Assembly: GCF_003885045.1 (NCBI RefSeq)
Contig: NZ_RHJS01000002.1
Span: 1,550,001-1,614,000, forward strand
Source of the DNA: Schaedlerella arabinosiphila
Lineage (GTDB): Bacteria > Bacillota > Clostridia > Lachnospirales > Lachnospiraceae
Reading direction: 5' to 3'
DNA length: 64,000 nt
The translations under genes and the position numbers were made by a program. The stretch's first letter is position 1. Every line of letters begins with the position of its first letter. Under the pieces are notes generated by a model, which worked only from the letters and a program-made list of their open reading frames with translations, was not told the DNA's origin and ran no database searches. Shown piece after piece: positions 44,053 to 53,326 of the stretch.

Positions 44053-44688
44053 CTACAGCAATGCGCCGTATATCATGGCGTCCAGGGCGTTGAGATCTTC
44101 CTCACTGATGGTCTGGACCTTGTCTGCGTTGGGCTGGATATGCAGGGTGATCGTTTCCGGGGTCCCGTATTTGGGGGAAGACAGCCTGGGGGTGATAAGC
44201 TGGTACATCTTTTCATAGAGAAACTGGTGGATCTCTTCATCGTTGGTCAGGGTCTTGGAATCCGCTTCGGCGAGGGCGTCGATCAGGCTCTGGTCAATGC
44301 CGTCGAACATGGCGAAGGGCTCCGCGGTGACCTCCACGGAAAATCCGTCCCCGTCCTCTTTGGCCTCTCCGACTGTGATTTTGCAGAGGGCATTGAGATC
44401 TGTGAAAAGCTGCCGGTATTTGTCCCTTAGCTCTGTGCTGATCGAGGCGCCGCCGACTTTTGTGGTGTTCAGAACCGCGTTGAGACCGTTTTCATGGATC
44501 TGCGACGCTTCGTATTCCTCACACTTCTTATATTCCATATAACCGCTGTAATCCGCTTTGTAGCGGGCATCTATAACGGCCTGTGTATAGACCGGGACAT
44601 CCTCCAGGGTCATTTTTTTGCCGCACCCGCCAAGCAGTACAGAACAGCAGATGCCAACTATGGTGATCAGTGATAACTTTTTTTTCAT
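44053..44688 (-). CDS. uncharacterised lipoprotein
   Basis: A 211-residue secreted lipoprotein. The signal peptide KKKLSLITIVGICCSVLLGG ends at a lipobox Cys (residue 22), followed by GKKMTLEDVPVYTQAVIDA. The body is mixed, with Asp/Glu-rich helices. It resembles small Clostridial lipoproteins of the DUF5105 kind, a weak impression. ATG 44688 follows TGGAGGTAGG. It faces the + strand dus gene across a 128-base divergent region and has its own promoter. Confidence 0.75.
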   Translation of the reverse strand: MKKKLSLITIVGICCSVLLGGCGKKMTLEDVPVYTQAVIDARYKADYSGYMEYKKCEEYEASQIHENGLNAVLNTTKVGGASISTELRDKYRQLFTDLNALCKITVGEAKEDGDGFSVEVTAEPFAMFDGIDQSLIDALAEADSKTLTNDEEIHQFLYEKMYQLITPRLSSPKYGTPETITLHIQPNADKVQTISEEDLNALDAMIYGALL

Positions 44689-44739
44689 CAGAACCTACCT
44701 CCATTTGTGATCAAATCCTATTTCGGGTTTCCGGTTATT

Positions 44740-44768
44740 ACCATATCATAAATGAGCGCCTGATTCAA
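44740..44768 (-). promoter_or_regulatory. promoter of the minus-strand lipoprotein
   Basis: On the minus strand TTGAAT (44768-44763), a 17-base spacer and TATGGT (44745-44740), 52 bases before the start. Confidence 0.5.
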
Positions 44769-44816
44769 GAACAAAGCAGACGCGTCATCCAATCTTAATG
44801 AAAGTGAGAAGCAAAA

Positions 44817-45764
44817 ATGAGACTATACACGGCGCCCTTAGAGGGGATCACGGGACATGTGTTCCGCACCGCGCTGAACGAATGCTTCGGGCCGGCGGAT
44901 AAATATTTTATCCCGTTTATCAAGCCCAACCAGCGGGGGCATTTCAGTTCCAGGGAGAAGGAGGACATACTGCCGGAACATAACCAGGGCATGTACGCGG
45001 TTCCGCAGATCCTGACAAATTCCGTGGACGATTTTGTGCGTACTGCGGAAAAACTGCAGTCATACGGGTATCGGGAGATCAACCTGAACCTGGGCTGCCC
45101 CTCCGGTACAGTGGTGTCCAAGGGGCGGGGATCCGGATTTCTGGCCTTTCCCGATGAGCTGGACCGGTTTCTGGACGGGGTGTTTGCACAGACGGAGGCG
45201 GAGATCTCCATCAAGACAAGGATCGGAAAGGACAGCCCTGAGGAGTTTGGCAGGCTTCTGGAGATCTACGGCAAATATCCGGTGAAGGAGCTGATCATCC
45301 ACCCCAGGATTCAGAAAGATCAGTACAAATACAGTCCACGTTGGGAGGTGTTCCGGGAAGCATGCCAAAAAAGCCGGATTCCGCTGTGCTATAACGGGGA
45401 TTTGTTTTCGGCGGAGGCGTACCGGCGCGCCGCGGCCGCGTTCCCGGAGGTGGACACCTGGATGTTTGGAAGGGGGCTTCTGATGAATCCGGGGCTGTGC
45501 CGGGAGATCCGGCAGGGAATCGGGCTTGACAAGGAGACGCTGCGGCGTTTCCATGACAAGCTTTACGGGGATTATCAGGGGGTGCTGCCGGGAGCCAAGA
45601 CGGTCCTGTTTAAGATGAAGGAGCTGTGGAGCTTTCTGGCCCCGGCCTTTACCGACTGCCATAAGTATGCCAAGCGGATCAAGAAGGCGGAAAAGCTGCC
45701 CGTATATGAGGCGGCGGTAAATGATCTGTTTGCGGAGCAGTCCCTTGAAGTGCATGAGCCTTAA
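44817..45764 (+). CDS. tRNA-dihydrouridine synthase family protein
   Basis: A 315-residue FMN-dependent dihydrouridine synthase. It shows YTAPLEGITGHVFRTALNE, the active-site NLNLGCPSGTVVSKGRGSG with the catalytic Cys, SIKTRIGKDSP, ELIIHPRIQKDQYK and YNGDLFSAEAY. It reduces uridines in the tRNA D-loop or variable loop. The protein is close to the usual length. The ribosome binding site before ATG 44817 is weak (AAAGTGAGAAG). Which Dus class it belongs to is not clear. Confidence 0.9.
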   Translation: MRLYTAPLEGITGHVFRTALNECFGPADKYFIPFIKPNQRGHFSSREKEDILPEHNQGMYAVPQILTNSVDDFVRTAEKLQSYGYREINLNLGCPSGTVVSKGRGSGFLAFPDELDRFLDGVFAQTEAEISIKTRIGKDSPEEFGRLLEIYGKYPVKELIIHPRIQKDQYKYSPRWEVFREACQKSRIPLCYNGDLFSAEAYRRAAAAFPEVDTWMFGRGLLMNPGLCREIRQGIGLDKETLRRFHDKLYGDYQGVLPGAKTVLFKMKELWSFLAPAFTDCHKYAKRIKKAEKLPVYEAAVNDLFAEQSLEVHEP

Positions 45765-45829
45765 GAGATACATTTTTTTGCGGATGCGGTCATATATTGA
45801 TACGAAAGCATGTAAGTGTGAGGTTTACC

Positions 45830-46456
45830 GTGCAGGAATTTATGATCTACATCATGAACACATATGGATATCTGGGAGTCTGCTTTCTGATCGCGGTGGA
45901 AAATCTGTTTCCGCCCATCCCATCGGAGGTGATCCTGACATTCGGGGGCTTTATGACTACATATACCAGGCTGACGGTTCCCGGGGTGGTGATCTTTTCC
46001 ACCCTGGGCTCCACCATCGGGGCGCTGATCCTGTACTGGGTGGGGACGGCGCTGACTCCGGAAAAGCTGGAGAATCTGACAAACGGAAAACTGTTCCGCC
46101 TGCTGGGCTTTGAGAAGGAAGAGGTGGAACAAACCATCGGATGGTTTGAAAAGCACGGGAAAAAAGCGATCCTGTTCGGGCGCTGCATTCCGATCATCCG
46201 AAGCCTGGTATCGGTGCCCGCCGGGATGGCCCAGATCGAGATACCGTTGTTTCTCGTATACACGGTCATCGGAAGCACGGTATGGAATATCATCCTGGTC
46301 TGCTTAGGCGCTGCGCTGGGCGCGTCCTGGGAGACCGTGCTCGTATATCTGGACCGATATTCCGCAGTGATCCGTCTGCTGCTCTTTGCAGGAACCGGGG
46401 TTCTTCTGTTTCGCTACGGGAAGAAAAAATGGGAGGGAAGAAAGAGGGCGCGGTAG
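45830..46456 (+). CDS. DedA family membrane protein
   Basis: A 208-residue DedA/SNARE-associated (VTT) membrane protein. YGYLGVCFLIAVENLFPPIP followed by SEVILTFGGFM, then FEKHGKKAILFGRCIPIIRS and VPAGMAQIEIPLFL, are the family blocks. Members are linked to lipid flipping and envelope stability. I chose GTG 45830, 6 bases after GTGAGG, because family proteins begin MQE; an ATG at 45842 is an alternative. Confidence 0.88.
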   Translation: MQEFMIYIMNTYGYLGVCFLIAVENLFPPIPSEVILTFGGFMTTYTRLTVPGVVIFSTLGSTIGALILYWVGTALTPEKLENLTNGKLFRLLGFEKEEVEQTIGWFEKHGKKAILFGRCIPIIRSLVSVPAGMAQIEIPLFLVYTVIGSTVWNIILVCLGAALGASWETVLVYLDRYSAVIRLLLFAGTGVLLFRYGKKKWEGRKRAR

Positions 46457-46497
46457 TTTGGAAAACGGTTTTTGGAGAAAAAACAGAAACTGCCCCT

Positions 46498-46525
46498 TTG
46501 AAAGCCCTTCAGAAGATGTTATAAT
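46498..46525 (+). promoter_or_regulatory. promoter of the M16C peptidase
   Basis: TTGAAA (46498-46503), a 16-base spacer and TATAAT (46520-46525), 53 bases before the start. The promoter shows that the open frame continuing upstream into dedA is not part of the gene. Confidence 0.75.
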
Positions 46526-46577
46526 CAGGTTTACAGCGGCAAATATAAAAAAACACGATATAGAAGAGAGGTATACT

Positions 46578-49547
46578 ATGAGCAAGTTTGAGTCTATGGA
46601 ATCCGGCAGTGCCAACCAGTGGGGGCTGCCGGAGCTGGATGCGTATGAGCGGGTCCTTGCGGAGGATCTGGCGGATTTAAAATCAAAAGGGTATCTTCTG
46701 CGGCACAAAAAAAGCGGCGCGCGGGTTTTGCTGATGGCCAATGAGGATGAGAACAAGGTATTCGCCATCGGCTTTCGGACCCCGCCCTCGGACTCCACGG
46801 GCGTTCCCCACATCATGGAGCATTCCGTGCTGTGCGGTTCTAAGGACTTTCCGGTGAAGGACCCGTTTGTAGAGCTGGTGAAAGGATCTCTGAACACCTT
46901 CCTGAATGCCATGACCTATCCCGATAAGACGGTGTATCCGGTGGCAAGCTGCAATGACAAGGATTTTCAGAACCTGATGCACGTCTACATGGACGCGGTC
47001 TTTTATCCGAATATCTACCGGCATCCGGAGATTTTCCGGCAGGAGGGCTGGAGCTACCACCTGGATGATGTGCAGGGGCAGCTCTCCTACAACGGAGTGG
47101 TGTACAATGAGATGAAGGGGGCGTTCTCCTCGCCGGAAGGCGTGCTGGACCGGATGGTGTTAAACTCCCTGTTCCCGGATACCTCCTATGCAAATGAGTC
47201 CGGCGGCGACCCGGACGTGATCCCGGAGCTGACCTATGAGCAGTTCCTGGATTTCCACAAAACATATTACCACCCGTCCAACAGCTATATCTATCTCTAC
47301 GGAAATATGGATATGGCCGAAAAGCTGGAATGGCTGGATGAGAACTACCTGTCGGCCTTTGACCAAAAGGAAGTGGATTCCGCGATCCGTTACCAGGAGC
47401 CCTTTGAGCAGATGCGGGAGGTGGAGATGGAGTACTCCATTTCCAGCGAGGAGCCGGAAGAGGACAACACCTTCCTTTCCTACAACAAGGTGATTGGGAC
47501 AAGCCTGGATGAAAAGCTGTACCTGGCCTTCCAGGTGCTGGATTACGCGCTTTTGTCCGCCCCGGGGGCGCCCTTAAAAAAAGCGCTGGTGGAATCCGGC
47601 ATCGGAAAGGACATCATGGGGTCCTACGACAACGGCATCTATCAGCCCATCTTCTCCGTGATCGCGAAAAACGCGAACCTGGAACAGAAGCAGGCGTTTA
47701 TTGATACGGTGGAAAATACACTCCGGGAGATCGCGGAAAAGGGGATAGACAAGAAAGCGCTGGAGGCGGGGATCAACTACCACGAGTTCCGGTTCCGGGA
47801 GGCGGATTTCGGCAGCTATCCCAAGGGGCTGATGTACGGCCTGCAGTTGTTTGACAGTTGGCTCTACGACGAGACGAAGCCCTTTATCCATATGCAGGCG
47901 ATCCCCCTCTTCGAATTTCTAAAAGAGCAGGTGGGCACCGGGTATTTCGAGGGGCTCATCCAGAAGTGGCTTCTGGACAACACTCACGGCTCCATTGTGG
48001 TTGTGAAGCCGGAGCGGGGCAGGACGGCGCGCCTGGACCAGGAGCTGGAGGAGCGTCTGGAAGCCTATAAGAACAGCCTCACCGAGGCAGAGCTGGAAAA
48101 GCTGGCGGCGGACACGAAGGCGCTGGAAGATTTTCAGGAGGGCGAGGACTCTCAGGAGGACCGGGAGAAGATTCCGATCCTCAGCCGGGAGGACATTTCC
48201 AGGGAGATCGCGCCCATCTATAATGAAGTGAAAGAGGTGGAGGGAATCCAGCTTGTGCATCACCGGATCGACACAAACGGCATCGGGTACGTGACCCTGA
48301 TGTTTGACCTGTCCGGCGTGCCCGAGGAAAAGCTGCCCTATGTGGGGATGCTCCAGGCAGTGCTGGGGATCATTGATACGACCCATTACGAATACGGGGA
48401 GCTGTTCAACGAGATCAATGTGCATACAGGCGGCATCGGGACTTCCCTGGAAATGTACCCGGATGTACAAAACGTAAAGGAAAAGGCGTTTTGCGCCACC
48501 TTTGAGATCAAGGGCAAGGCCCTGTATCCGAAGATGGAGATTTTGTTCCGGATGATGCAGGGAATCCTGATGGAGTCCAGGCTGGACGATGAAAAGCGGC
48601 TCAAGGAGATTCTTGCCATGCTCAAATCCAGGCTGCAGATGAGCTTCCAGTCCTCCGGCCATACGACGGCGGCGCTGCGTGCCCTGTCCTATTCCTCCCC
48701 CATCTCCAAGTTCAAGGACGATACGGATGGGATCGGCTACTACCAGGCCGTGAAGGAAGCGGAGGAGCATTTTGAGGAACAAAAAGAAACACTGATCCAA
48801 AACCTGAAAGAGATCGCGTCCCACATCTTTCGGTGGGATAACCTGATGGTCAGCCTGACCTGCGGAGAAGAAGGTCTGGATGCAGTCTGCCGGGAGCTTT
48901 CCGGGATGAAGGACAGGCTCTATGCGGCAGGAGAGAAGGAGGAATCCAGGTGCATCCTGCACTGTACGAAACAAAACGAGGGCTTTAAGACCTCCTCCAA
49001 GGTGCAGTATGTGGCAAGGGTGGGCAACTTTATCGACGGCGGCGCCGATTACAGCGGCACCCTGCAGATCTTAAAGGTGATCTTAAGCTACGGCTACCTG
49101 TGGCAGAATATCCGGGTCAAGGGCGGGGCATACGGATGTATGTGCAACTTCAACCGGATCGGGGAAGGCTATCTGATCTCTTACCGGGACCCGAACCTGG
49201 AAAAGACCATGGAGGTCTACGAGGGCGTGGTGGATTATCTGAAAAACTTCACGGTCAATGACCGGGACATGAACAAATATATCATCGGCACCATCAGCAA
49301 TATAGACCGGCCCATGACGCCTTCCGCCAAGGGAGACCGTTCCATGAACCTGTATATGAACCACGTGTCCGCGGAGATGATCCGCAGGGAGCGGATGGAG
49401 GTGCTGCATGCCGGACAGGAGGACATCCGCAGGCTCGCGCCGGTGGTGGAGGCATTGCTTCGCGCAGACCAGCTCTGTGTGATCGGAAGCGAGGAAAAGA
49501 TCGAGGCTCAAAAAGAACTGTTTGGAGAAGTGAAGACGCTGTTTTAA
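46578..49547 (+). CDS. M16C (presequence-protease-like) metallopeptidase
   Basis: A 989-residue zinc peptidase of the insulinase family, M16C type. The inverted zinc motif HxxEH is in VPHIMEHSVLCGS (His78, Glu81, His82). VYNEMKGAFSSPEGVLDRMV follows. The four-domain length matches presequence protease/falcilysin-like enzymes, which degrade peptides inside a closed chamber. No signal peptide is visible, so it is probably cytoplasmic. ATG 46578 follows AAGAGAGG. era begins 17 bases after its stop. Confidence 0.93.
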   Translation: MSKFESMESGSANQWGLPELDAYERVLAEDLADLKSKGYLLRHKKSGARVLLMANEDENKVFAIGFRTPPSDSTGVPHIMEHSVLCGSKDFPVKDPFVELVKGSLNTFLNAMTYPDKTVYPVASCNDKDFQNLMHVYMDAVFYPNIYRHPEIFRQEGWSYHLDDVQGQLSYNGVVYNEMKGAFSSPEGVLDRMVLNSLFPDTSYANESGGDPDVIPELTYEQFLDFHKTYYHPSNSYIYLYGNMDMAEKLEWLDENYLSAFDQKEVDSAIRYQEPFEQMREVEMEYSISSEEPEEDNTFLSYNKVIGTSLDEKLYLAFQVLDYALLSAPGAPLKKALVESGIGKDIMGSYDNGIYQPIFSVIAKNANLEQKQAFIDTVENTLREIAEKGIDKKALEAGINYHEFRFREADFGSYPKGLMYGLQLFDSWLYDETKPFIHMQAIPLFEFLKEQVGTGYFEGLIQKWLLDNTHGSIVVVKPERGRTARLDQELEERLEAYKNSLTEAELEKLAADTKALEDFQEGEDSQEDREKIPILSREDISREIAPIYNEVKEVEGIQLVHHRIDTNGIGYVTLMFDLSGVPEEKLPYVGMLQAVLGIIDTTHYEYGELFNEINVHTGGIGTSLEMYPDVQNVKEKAFCATFEIKGKALYPKMEILFRMMQGILMESRLDDEKRLKEILAMLKSRLQMSFQSSGHTTAALRALSYSSPISKFKDDTDGIGYYQAVKEAEEHFEEQKETLIQNLKEIASHIFRWDNLMVSLTCGEEGLDAVCRELSGMKDRLYAAGEKEESRCILHCTKQNEGFKTSSKVQYVARVGNFIDGGADYSGTLQILKVILSYGYLWQNIRVKGGAYGCMCNFNRIGEGYLISYRDPNLEKTMEVYEGVVDYLKNFTVNDRDMNKYIIGTISNIDRPMTPSAKGDRSMNLYMNHVSAEMIRRERMEVLHAGQEDIRRLAPVVEALLRADQLCVIGSEEKIEAQKELFGEVKTLF

Positions 49548-49563
49548 GAGAAAGGAACAGAGG

Positions 49564-50463
49564 ATGAAGGAAAATTACAAATCGGGCTTTGTGACACTGA
49601 TCGGGCGTCCCAACGTGGGAAAATCCACGCTGATGAATACCCTCATCGGACAGAAGGTGGCCATCACCTCCAACAAGCCCCAGACTACCAGAAACCGGAT
49701 TCGGACCGTGCTGACCACAGAGGAGGGGCAGATCGTGTTCGTGGATACGCCGGGAATCCATAAGGCGAAGAACAAGCTGGGGGAATATATGGTCACCATC
49801 GCCAGAAATTCCCTGGATGATGTGGACGAGGCGCTCTGGCTGGTGGAGCCCTCCACGTTTATCGGAGCCGGGGAGCGGCACATCATCGAACAGCTGAAAA
49901 AAATCAACACCCCGGTGGTGCTGGTGATCAACAAGATCGACATGGTAAAAAAGGAAGAGGTCCTGGCATGTATTGATGCGTACCGGAAGGAATATGACTT
50001 TGCGGAGATCGTCCCGGTCTCCGCCCGGAGCGGGGAGAACACAAAAGAGCTGCTTGGGGTAATCATGCAGTACCTTCCCTACGGGCCCCAGTTTTACGAC
50101 GAGGAGACGGTGACGGACCAGCCGGAGCGGCAGATCGTGGCGGAGCTGATCCGGGAGAAAGCGCTCCACTGCCTGGAGGAGGAGATCCCCCACGGCATTG
50201 CGGTTGCCATCGACCGGATGAAGATGCACAACAAGGTCATGCACATTGACGCTACGGTGATCTGCGAGCGGGACTCCCACAAGGGAATCATCATCGGAAA
50301 GCAGGGCGCCATGCTGAAAAAAATCGGAAGCACGGCCCGGTTTGAGATCGAGAGGATGTTAGGCTGCAGGGCCAATTTGAAGCTCTGGGTGAAGGTGCAG
50401 AAAAATTGGCGGGACAGCGACTATATGATGAAAAATTTCGGATACACCGACGACGAGATGTAA
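49564..50463 (+). CDS. era: GTPase Era
   Basis: A 299-residue ribosome-assembly GTPase that binds the 3' end of 16S rRNA. G1 is LIGRPNVGKSTLMNTL, G3 is VDTPGIHKAK and G4 is VINKID. The C-terminal KH domain carries IIIGKQGAMLKKIG. Length is standard. ATG 49564 follows GAAAGGAACAGAGG. Order era, yqzL-like, recO is the common Firmicutes arrangement. Confidence 0.97.
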   Translation: MKENYKSGFVTLIGRPNVGKSTLMNTLIGQKVAITSNKPQTTRNRIRTVLTTEEGQIVFVDTPGIHKAKNKLGEYMVTIARNSLDDVDEALWLVEPSTFIGAGERHIIEQLKKINTPVVLVINKIDMVKKEEVLACIDAYRKEYDFAEIVPVSARSGENTKELLGVIMQYLPYGPQFYDEETVTDQPERQIVAELIREKALHCLEEEIPHGIAVAIDRMKMHNKVMHIDATVICERDSHKGIIIGKQGAMLKKIGSTARFEIERMLGCRANLKLWVKVQKNWRDSDYMMKNFGYTDDEM

Positions 50464-50665
50464 GCCGCCAGCAGGGGCATCCTTAAAAAAGGGCTGTCAA
50501 GGGGGAAACCCTGGAAAAGCGCTGCCAGATTTTACGAGGTATAGCCCCGGAGGAAATCGGAAAACCTAAACAATAACACAGGGTGTTTTTTGCGAAAAGC
50601 CTGCCGCGGCGGCGGGCCGGGAAAGATGGAACAAAAAACGCCCGGACAGATGAAGAGGTGATCCG
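50464..50665. other. possible structured spacer between era and the YqzL-like gene
   Basis: About 200 bases without a gene. GGGCT near 50490 can pair with AGCCC near 50545, enclosing two small stems (GGG with CCC across GAAA, and CTGG with CCAG), which would form a three-way junction. A short AACAC/GTGTT stem with a T run lies near 50575. I cannot match it to a known RNA family; the pairing could be fortuitous. Confidence 0.3.
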
Positions 50666-50851
50666 ATGGAGCAGAGATACTGGGAGCAGTTTACGAAGAC
50701 AGGCGGGGTCTGTGACTATCTGGAATATAAGATGGAAGTATACGGACACGGTGAAAACCAAAAACAGGCAGGCAGAGAGAAGCAGCGGGTGCGGAAGAAT
50801 CCGGAATCCGTGATCATACCGCTGTACAAACAGGAAGATGATACGGCGTAA
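50666..50851 (+). CDS. YqzL-like small protein
   Basis: A 61-residue protein between era and recO. YWEQFTKTGGVCDYLEYKM matches the short YqzL family of Firmicutes found at this position (pattern W..F..TG....YL..K). The C-terminus is basic with a VRKNPESVIIPLYKQ stretch and is longer than in Bacillus YqzL. The start ATG follows AAGAGGTG. No function is known. Confidence 0.75.
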   Translation: MEQRYWEQFTKTGGVCDYLEYKMEVYGHGENQKQAGREKQRVRKNPESVIIPLYKQEDDTA

Positions 50852-50958
50852 GATCCCTTCGGGGCGGTCTTTTTAATGCAGACATTAGGCTGGAGCCACT
50901 GCACTAGAGCGTATCATTGCCGGCGGCCAGGAAGGAAGTGCCGGCAGGGGCGAGGATT

Positions 50959-51699
50959 TTGAATGAGATAACGGTAACTGGCATGGTGCTTTCTACGGCA
51001 CCGGTGGGAGAATATGACAGGCGGGTCGTGATCCTGACCAGGGAGCAGGGGAAGGTGGCCGCCTTTGCCAGAGGGGCGAGGAAACCCAACAGCCCCCTGG
51101 TAGGCGCCGTCAATCCCTGTTCTTTCGGGGAATTTGACCTGTATGCGGGGCGGTCGTCCTATACGATTAGATCCGCCCGGATCTCCAACTATTTCGGGGA
51201 ACTGCGGGAGGACATGATCGGCGCCTACTATGGATTCTATTTTCTCGAATTTGCGGATTTTTATGCAAAGGAAGGGAATGACGAGCGGGAAATGTTAAAG
51301 CTTCTGTATCAGACGATGCGGGCACTCCTCAATAAGAAGATCCCCAACCGTCTGATCCGGTACATATTCGAGCTGCGGGCTCTGTGCATCAACGGGGAAG
51401 GCCCCCAGGTGTTCGCCTGCGTTTCCTGCGGGGATCAGAAGCATCCCGCACTGTTCAGCGTGAAAAAGGGCGGGCTTGTGTGTGCCGGCTGCAGGGCGGA
51501 TACGGCGGACGGGATGGAGCTGGATACGTCCACGCTGTACTGTATGCAGTACGTGGAGAGCAGCACCATCGAAAAGCTCTATACCTTTGTGGTCAGCGAT
51601 TCTGTGCTGGAAGAACTGGGACGGGCCATGGAGCGGTATATGGACGTGTACGTGGACAAGAAATTCAAATCGCTGGAGATATTGGAGACGCTGCTGTAA
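50959..51699 (+). CDS. recO: DNA repair protein RecO
   Basis: A 246-residue RecO, which with RecF/RecR loads RecA and anneals single strands. The N-terminal OB fold reads VTGMVLSTAPVGEYDRRVVI followed by GKVAAFARGARKP. A Cys4 zinc finger, ACVSCG then VCAGCRAD, lies near residues 155-180. Length is typical. I prefer the TTG at 50959, which gives the usual N-terminus (MNEITVTG); earlier in-frame GTG and TTG codons at 50938 and 50917 are less well placed. Confidence 0.93.
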   Translation: MNEITVTGMVLSTAPVGEYDRRVVILTREQGKVAAFARGARKPNSPLVGAVNPCSFGEFDLYAGRSSYTIRSARISNYFGELREDMIGAYYGFYFLEFADFYAKEGNDEREMLKLLYQTMRALLNKKIPNRLIRYIFELRALCINGEGPQVFACVSCGDQKHPALFSVKKGGLVCAGCRADTADGMELDTSTLYCMQYVESSTIEKLYTFVVSDSVLEELGRAMERYMDVYVDKKFKSLEILETLL

Positions 51700-51775
51700 G
51701 GCAGAGGTTACGATTTACAGCCATTTCGCACACATGCGCAGAAACAGGCGGAGTTAAAATTATAGATGGTGCATC

Positions 51776-51804
51776 TTTACAAATCTGAGCGGAATCGTTA
51801 TAAT
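51776..51804 (+). promoter_or_regulatory. promoter of glycyl-tRNA synthetase
   Basis: TTTACA (51776-51781), a 17-base spacer and a perfect TATAAT (51799-51804), 53 bases before the start. The leader is too short for a T-box. Confidence 0.75.
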
Positions 51805-51857
51805 GACTATGGTTTATATAGTAGAAGATGAAAAAAAGAATGTGAGGAACAGATAAT

Positions 51858-53249
51858 ATGGTAGAAAAGACAATGGAAAAGATTGTAGCCCTTGCAAAAT
51901 CCAGAGGTTTCGTATATCCGGGGTCCGAGATCTACGGAGGTCTGGCGAATACATGGGATTACGGCAATCTTGGCGTGGAATTGAAGAACAATGTCAAAAA
52001 AGCCTGGTGGCAGAAGTTCGTTCAGGAATCCCCCTACAACGTAGGCGTGGACTGCGCGATCCTGATGAATCCCCAGACATGGGTGGCATCCGGGCATCTG
52101 GGCGGATTTTCCGACCCGCTGATGGACTGTAAGGAATGCCACGAGCGGTTCCGCGCGGACAAGCTGATCGAGGATTTCTGCGAGGAAAAGGGAATCACCC
52201 TGGAGAGCAGTGTGGACGCATGGCCCCAGGAGCAGATGACCGCCTTTATCCAGGAGCACCAGATCCCATGTCCCACCTGCGGAAAGCACAATTTCACCGA
52301 TATCCGCCAGTTTAACCTGATGTTCAAGACCTTCCAGGGGGTCACCGAGGATGCAAAGAACACCGTGTATCTGAGGCCGGAGACCGCTCAGGGAATCTTC
52401 GTGAATTTCAAAAATGTACAGCGGACTTCCAGAAAGAAGATCCCCTTCGGCATCGCGCAGATCGGAAAGTCCTTCCGGAACGAGATCACGCCCGGCAACT
52501 TTACCTTCCGCACCAGGGAATTTGAACAGATGGAGCTGGAGTTCTTCTGTGAGCCGGACACAGACCTGGAGTGGTTTGCGTACTGGAAGCAGTTCTGTCT
52601 GGACTGGCTGAGTTCCCTTGGGCTCAAGGAAGATGAGGTGCGTTACCGCGACCATGAGAAGGAAGAGCTGTCCTTCTACAGCAAGGCCACCACGGACGTG
52701 GAATTTTTGTTCCCCTTCGGATGGGGAGAGCTGTGGGGAATCGCGGACCGTACCAACTACGACCTGACCCAGCACATGGAAGTGTCCAAACAGGATCTGA
52801 CCTATTTTGACGACGTGAAAAATGAAAAGTACATTCCTTACGTGATCGAGCCCTCATTGGGCGCGGACCGTATGGTGCTGGCATTTTTGTGCAGCGCTTA
52901 CGACGAGGAAGAGTTAGAAGGCGGAGATATGCGGACGGTGCTTCATTTCCATCCGGCCCTGGCTCCGGTGAAGGTGGGCGTGCTGCCGCTGTCCAAGAAG
53001 CTGAACGAAGGGGCGGAGAAGGTCTACGCGGAGCTGTCGAAATACTACAACTGCGAATATGACGACCGGGGCAACATCGGAAAACGCTACCGCCGTCAGG
53101 ATGAGATCGGAACGCCGTTCTGCGTGACTTATGACTTTGATTCCCAGGAGGACGGTGCCGTAACCGTGCGCGACCGGGATACCATGGAGCAGGAGCGGGT
53201 GAAGATCGAGGATCTGAAGGCTTATTTTGAGGAGAAGTTCAGATTTTAA
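51858..53249 (+). CDS. glyQS: glycine--tRNA ligase, single-chain dimeric type
   Basis: A 463-residue class II glycyl-tRNA synthetase of the alpha2 type. It shows [20 protein letters not shown], motif 2 around [20 protein letters not shown] and motif 3 around [13 protein letters not shown], with a C-terminal anticodon domain ([15 protein letters not shown]). CxxC pairs (MDCKECH and CPTCGKH) probably bind zinc. ATG 51858 follows GTGAGGAAC. It is transcribed from its own promoter. Confidence 0.96.
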   Translation: MVEKTMEKIVALAKSRGFVYPGSEIYGGLANTWDYGNLGVELKNNVKKAWWQKFVQESPYNVGVDCAILMNPQTWVASGHLGGFSDPLMDCKECHERFRADKLIEDFCEEKGITLESSVDAWPQEQMTAFIQEHQIPCPTCGKHNFTDIRQFNLMFKTFQGVTEDAKNTVYLRPETAQGIFVNFKNVQRTSRKKIPFGIAQIGKSFRNEITPGNFTFRTREFEQMELEFFCEPDTDLEWFAYWKQFCLDWLSSLGLKEDEVRYRDHEKEELSFYSKATTDVEFLFPFGWGELWGIADRTNYDLTQHMEVSKQDLTYFDDVKNEKYIPYVIEPSLGADRMVLAFLCSAYDEEELEGGDMRTVLHFHPALAPVKVGVLPLSKKLNEGAEKVYAELSKYYNCEYDDRGNIGKRYRRQDEIGTPFCVTYDFDSQEDGAVTVRDRDTMEQERVKIEDLKAYFEEKFRF

Positions 53250-53326
53250 GGAATTGCAGGAAAATCATTGGAACAGACTGGGCTTTACATTTCCATAGAG
53301 TTCCCAGGCTTAGGAGGAAACAAAAG

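Noticed and set aside
44024..44053. GAAACCGGCT repeated twice with a 20-base period
   Set aside because: Too short, and part of it lies in the end of the minus-strand lipoprotein gene; probably chance.
46386..46577. 64-codon N-terminal extension of the M16C peptidase frame
   Set aside because: It overlaps dedA, and a good promoter lies at 46498-46525, inside the extension.
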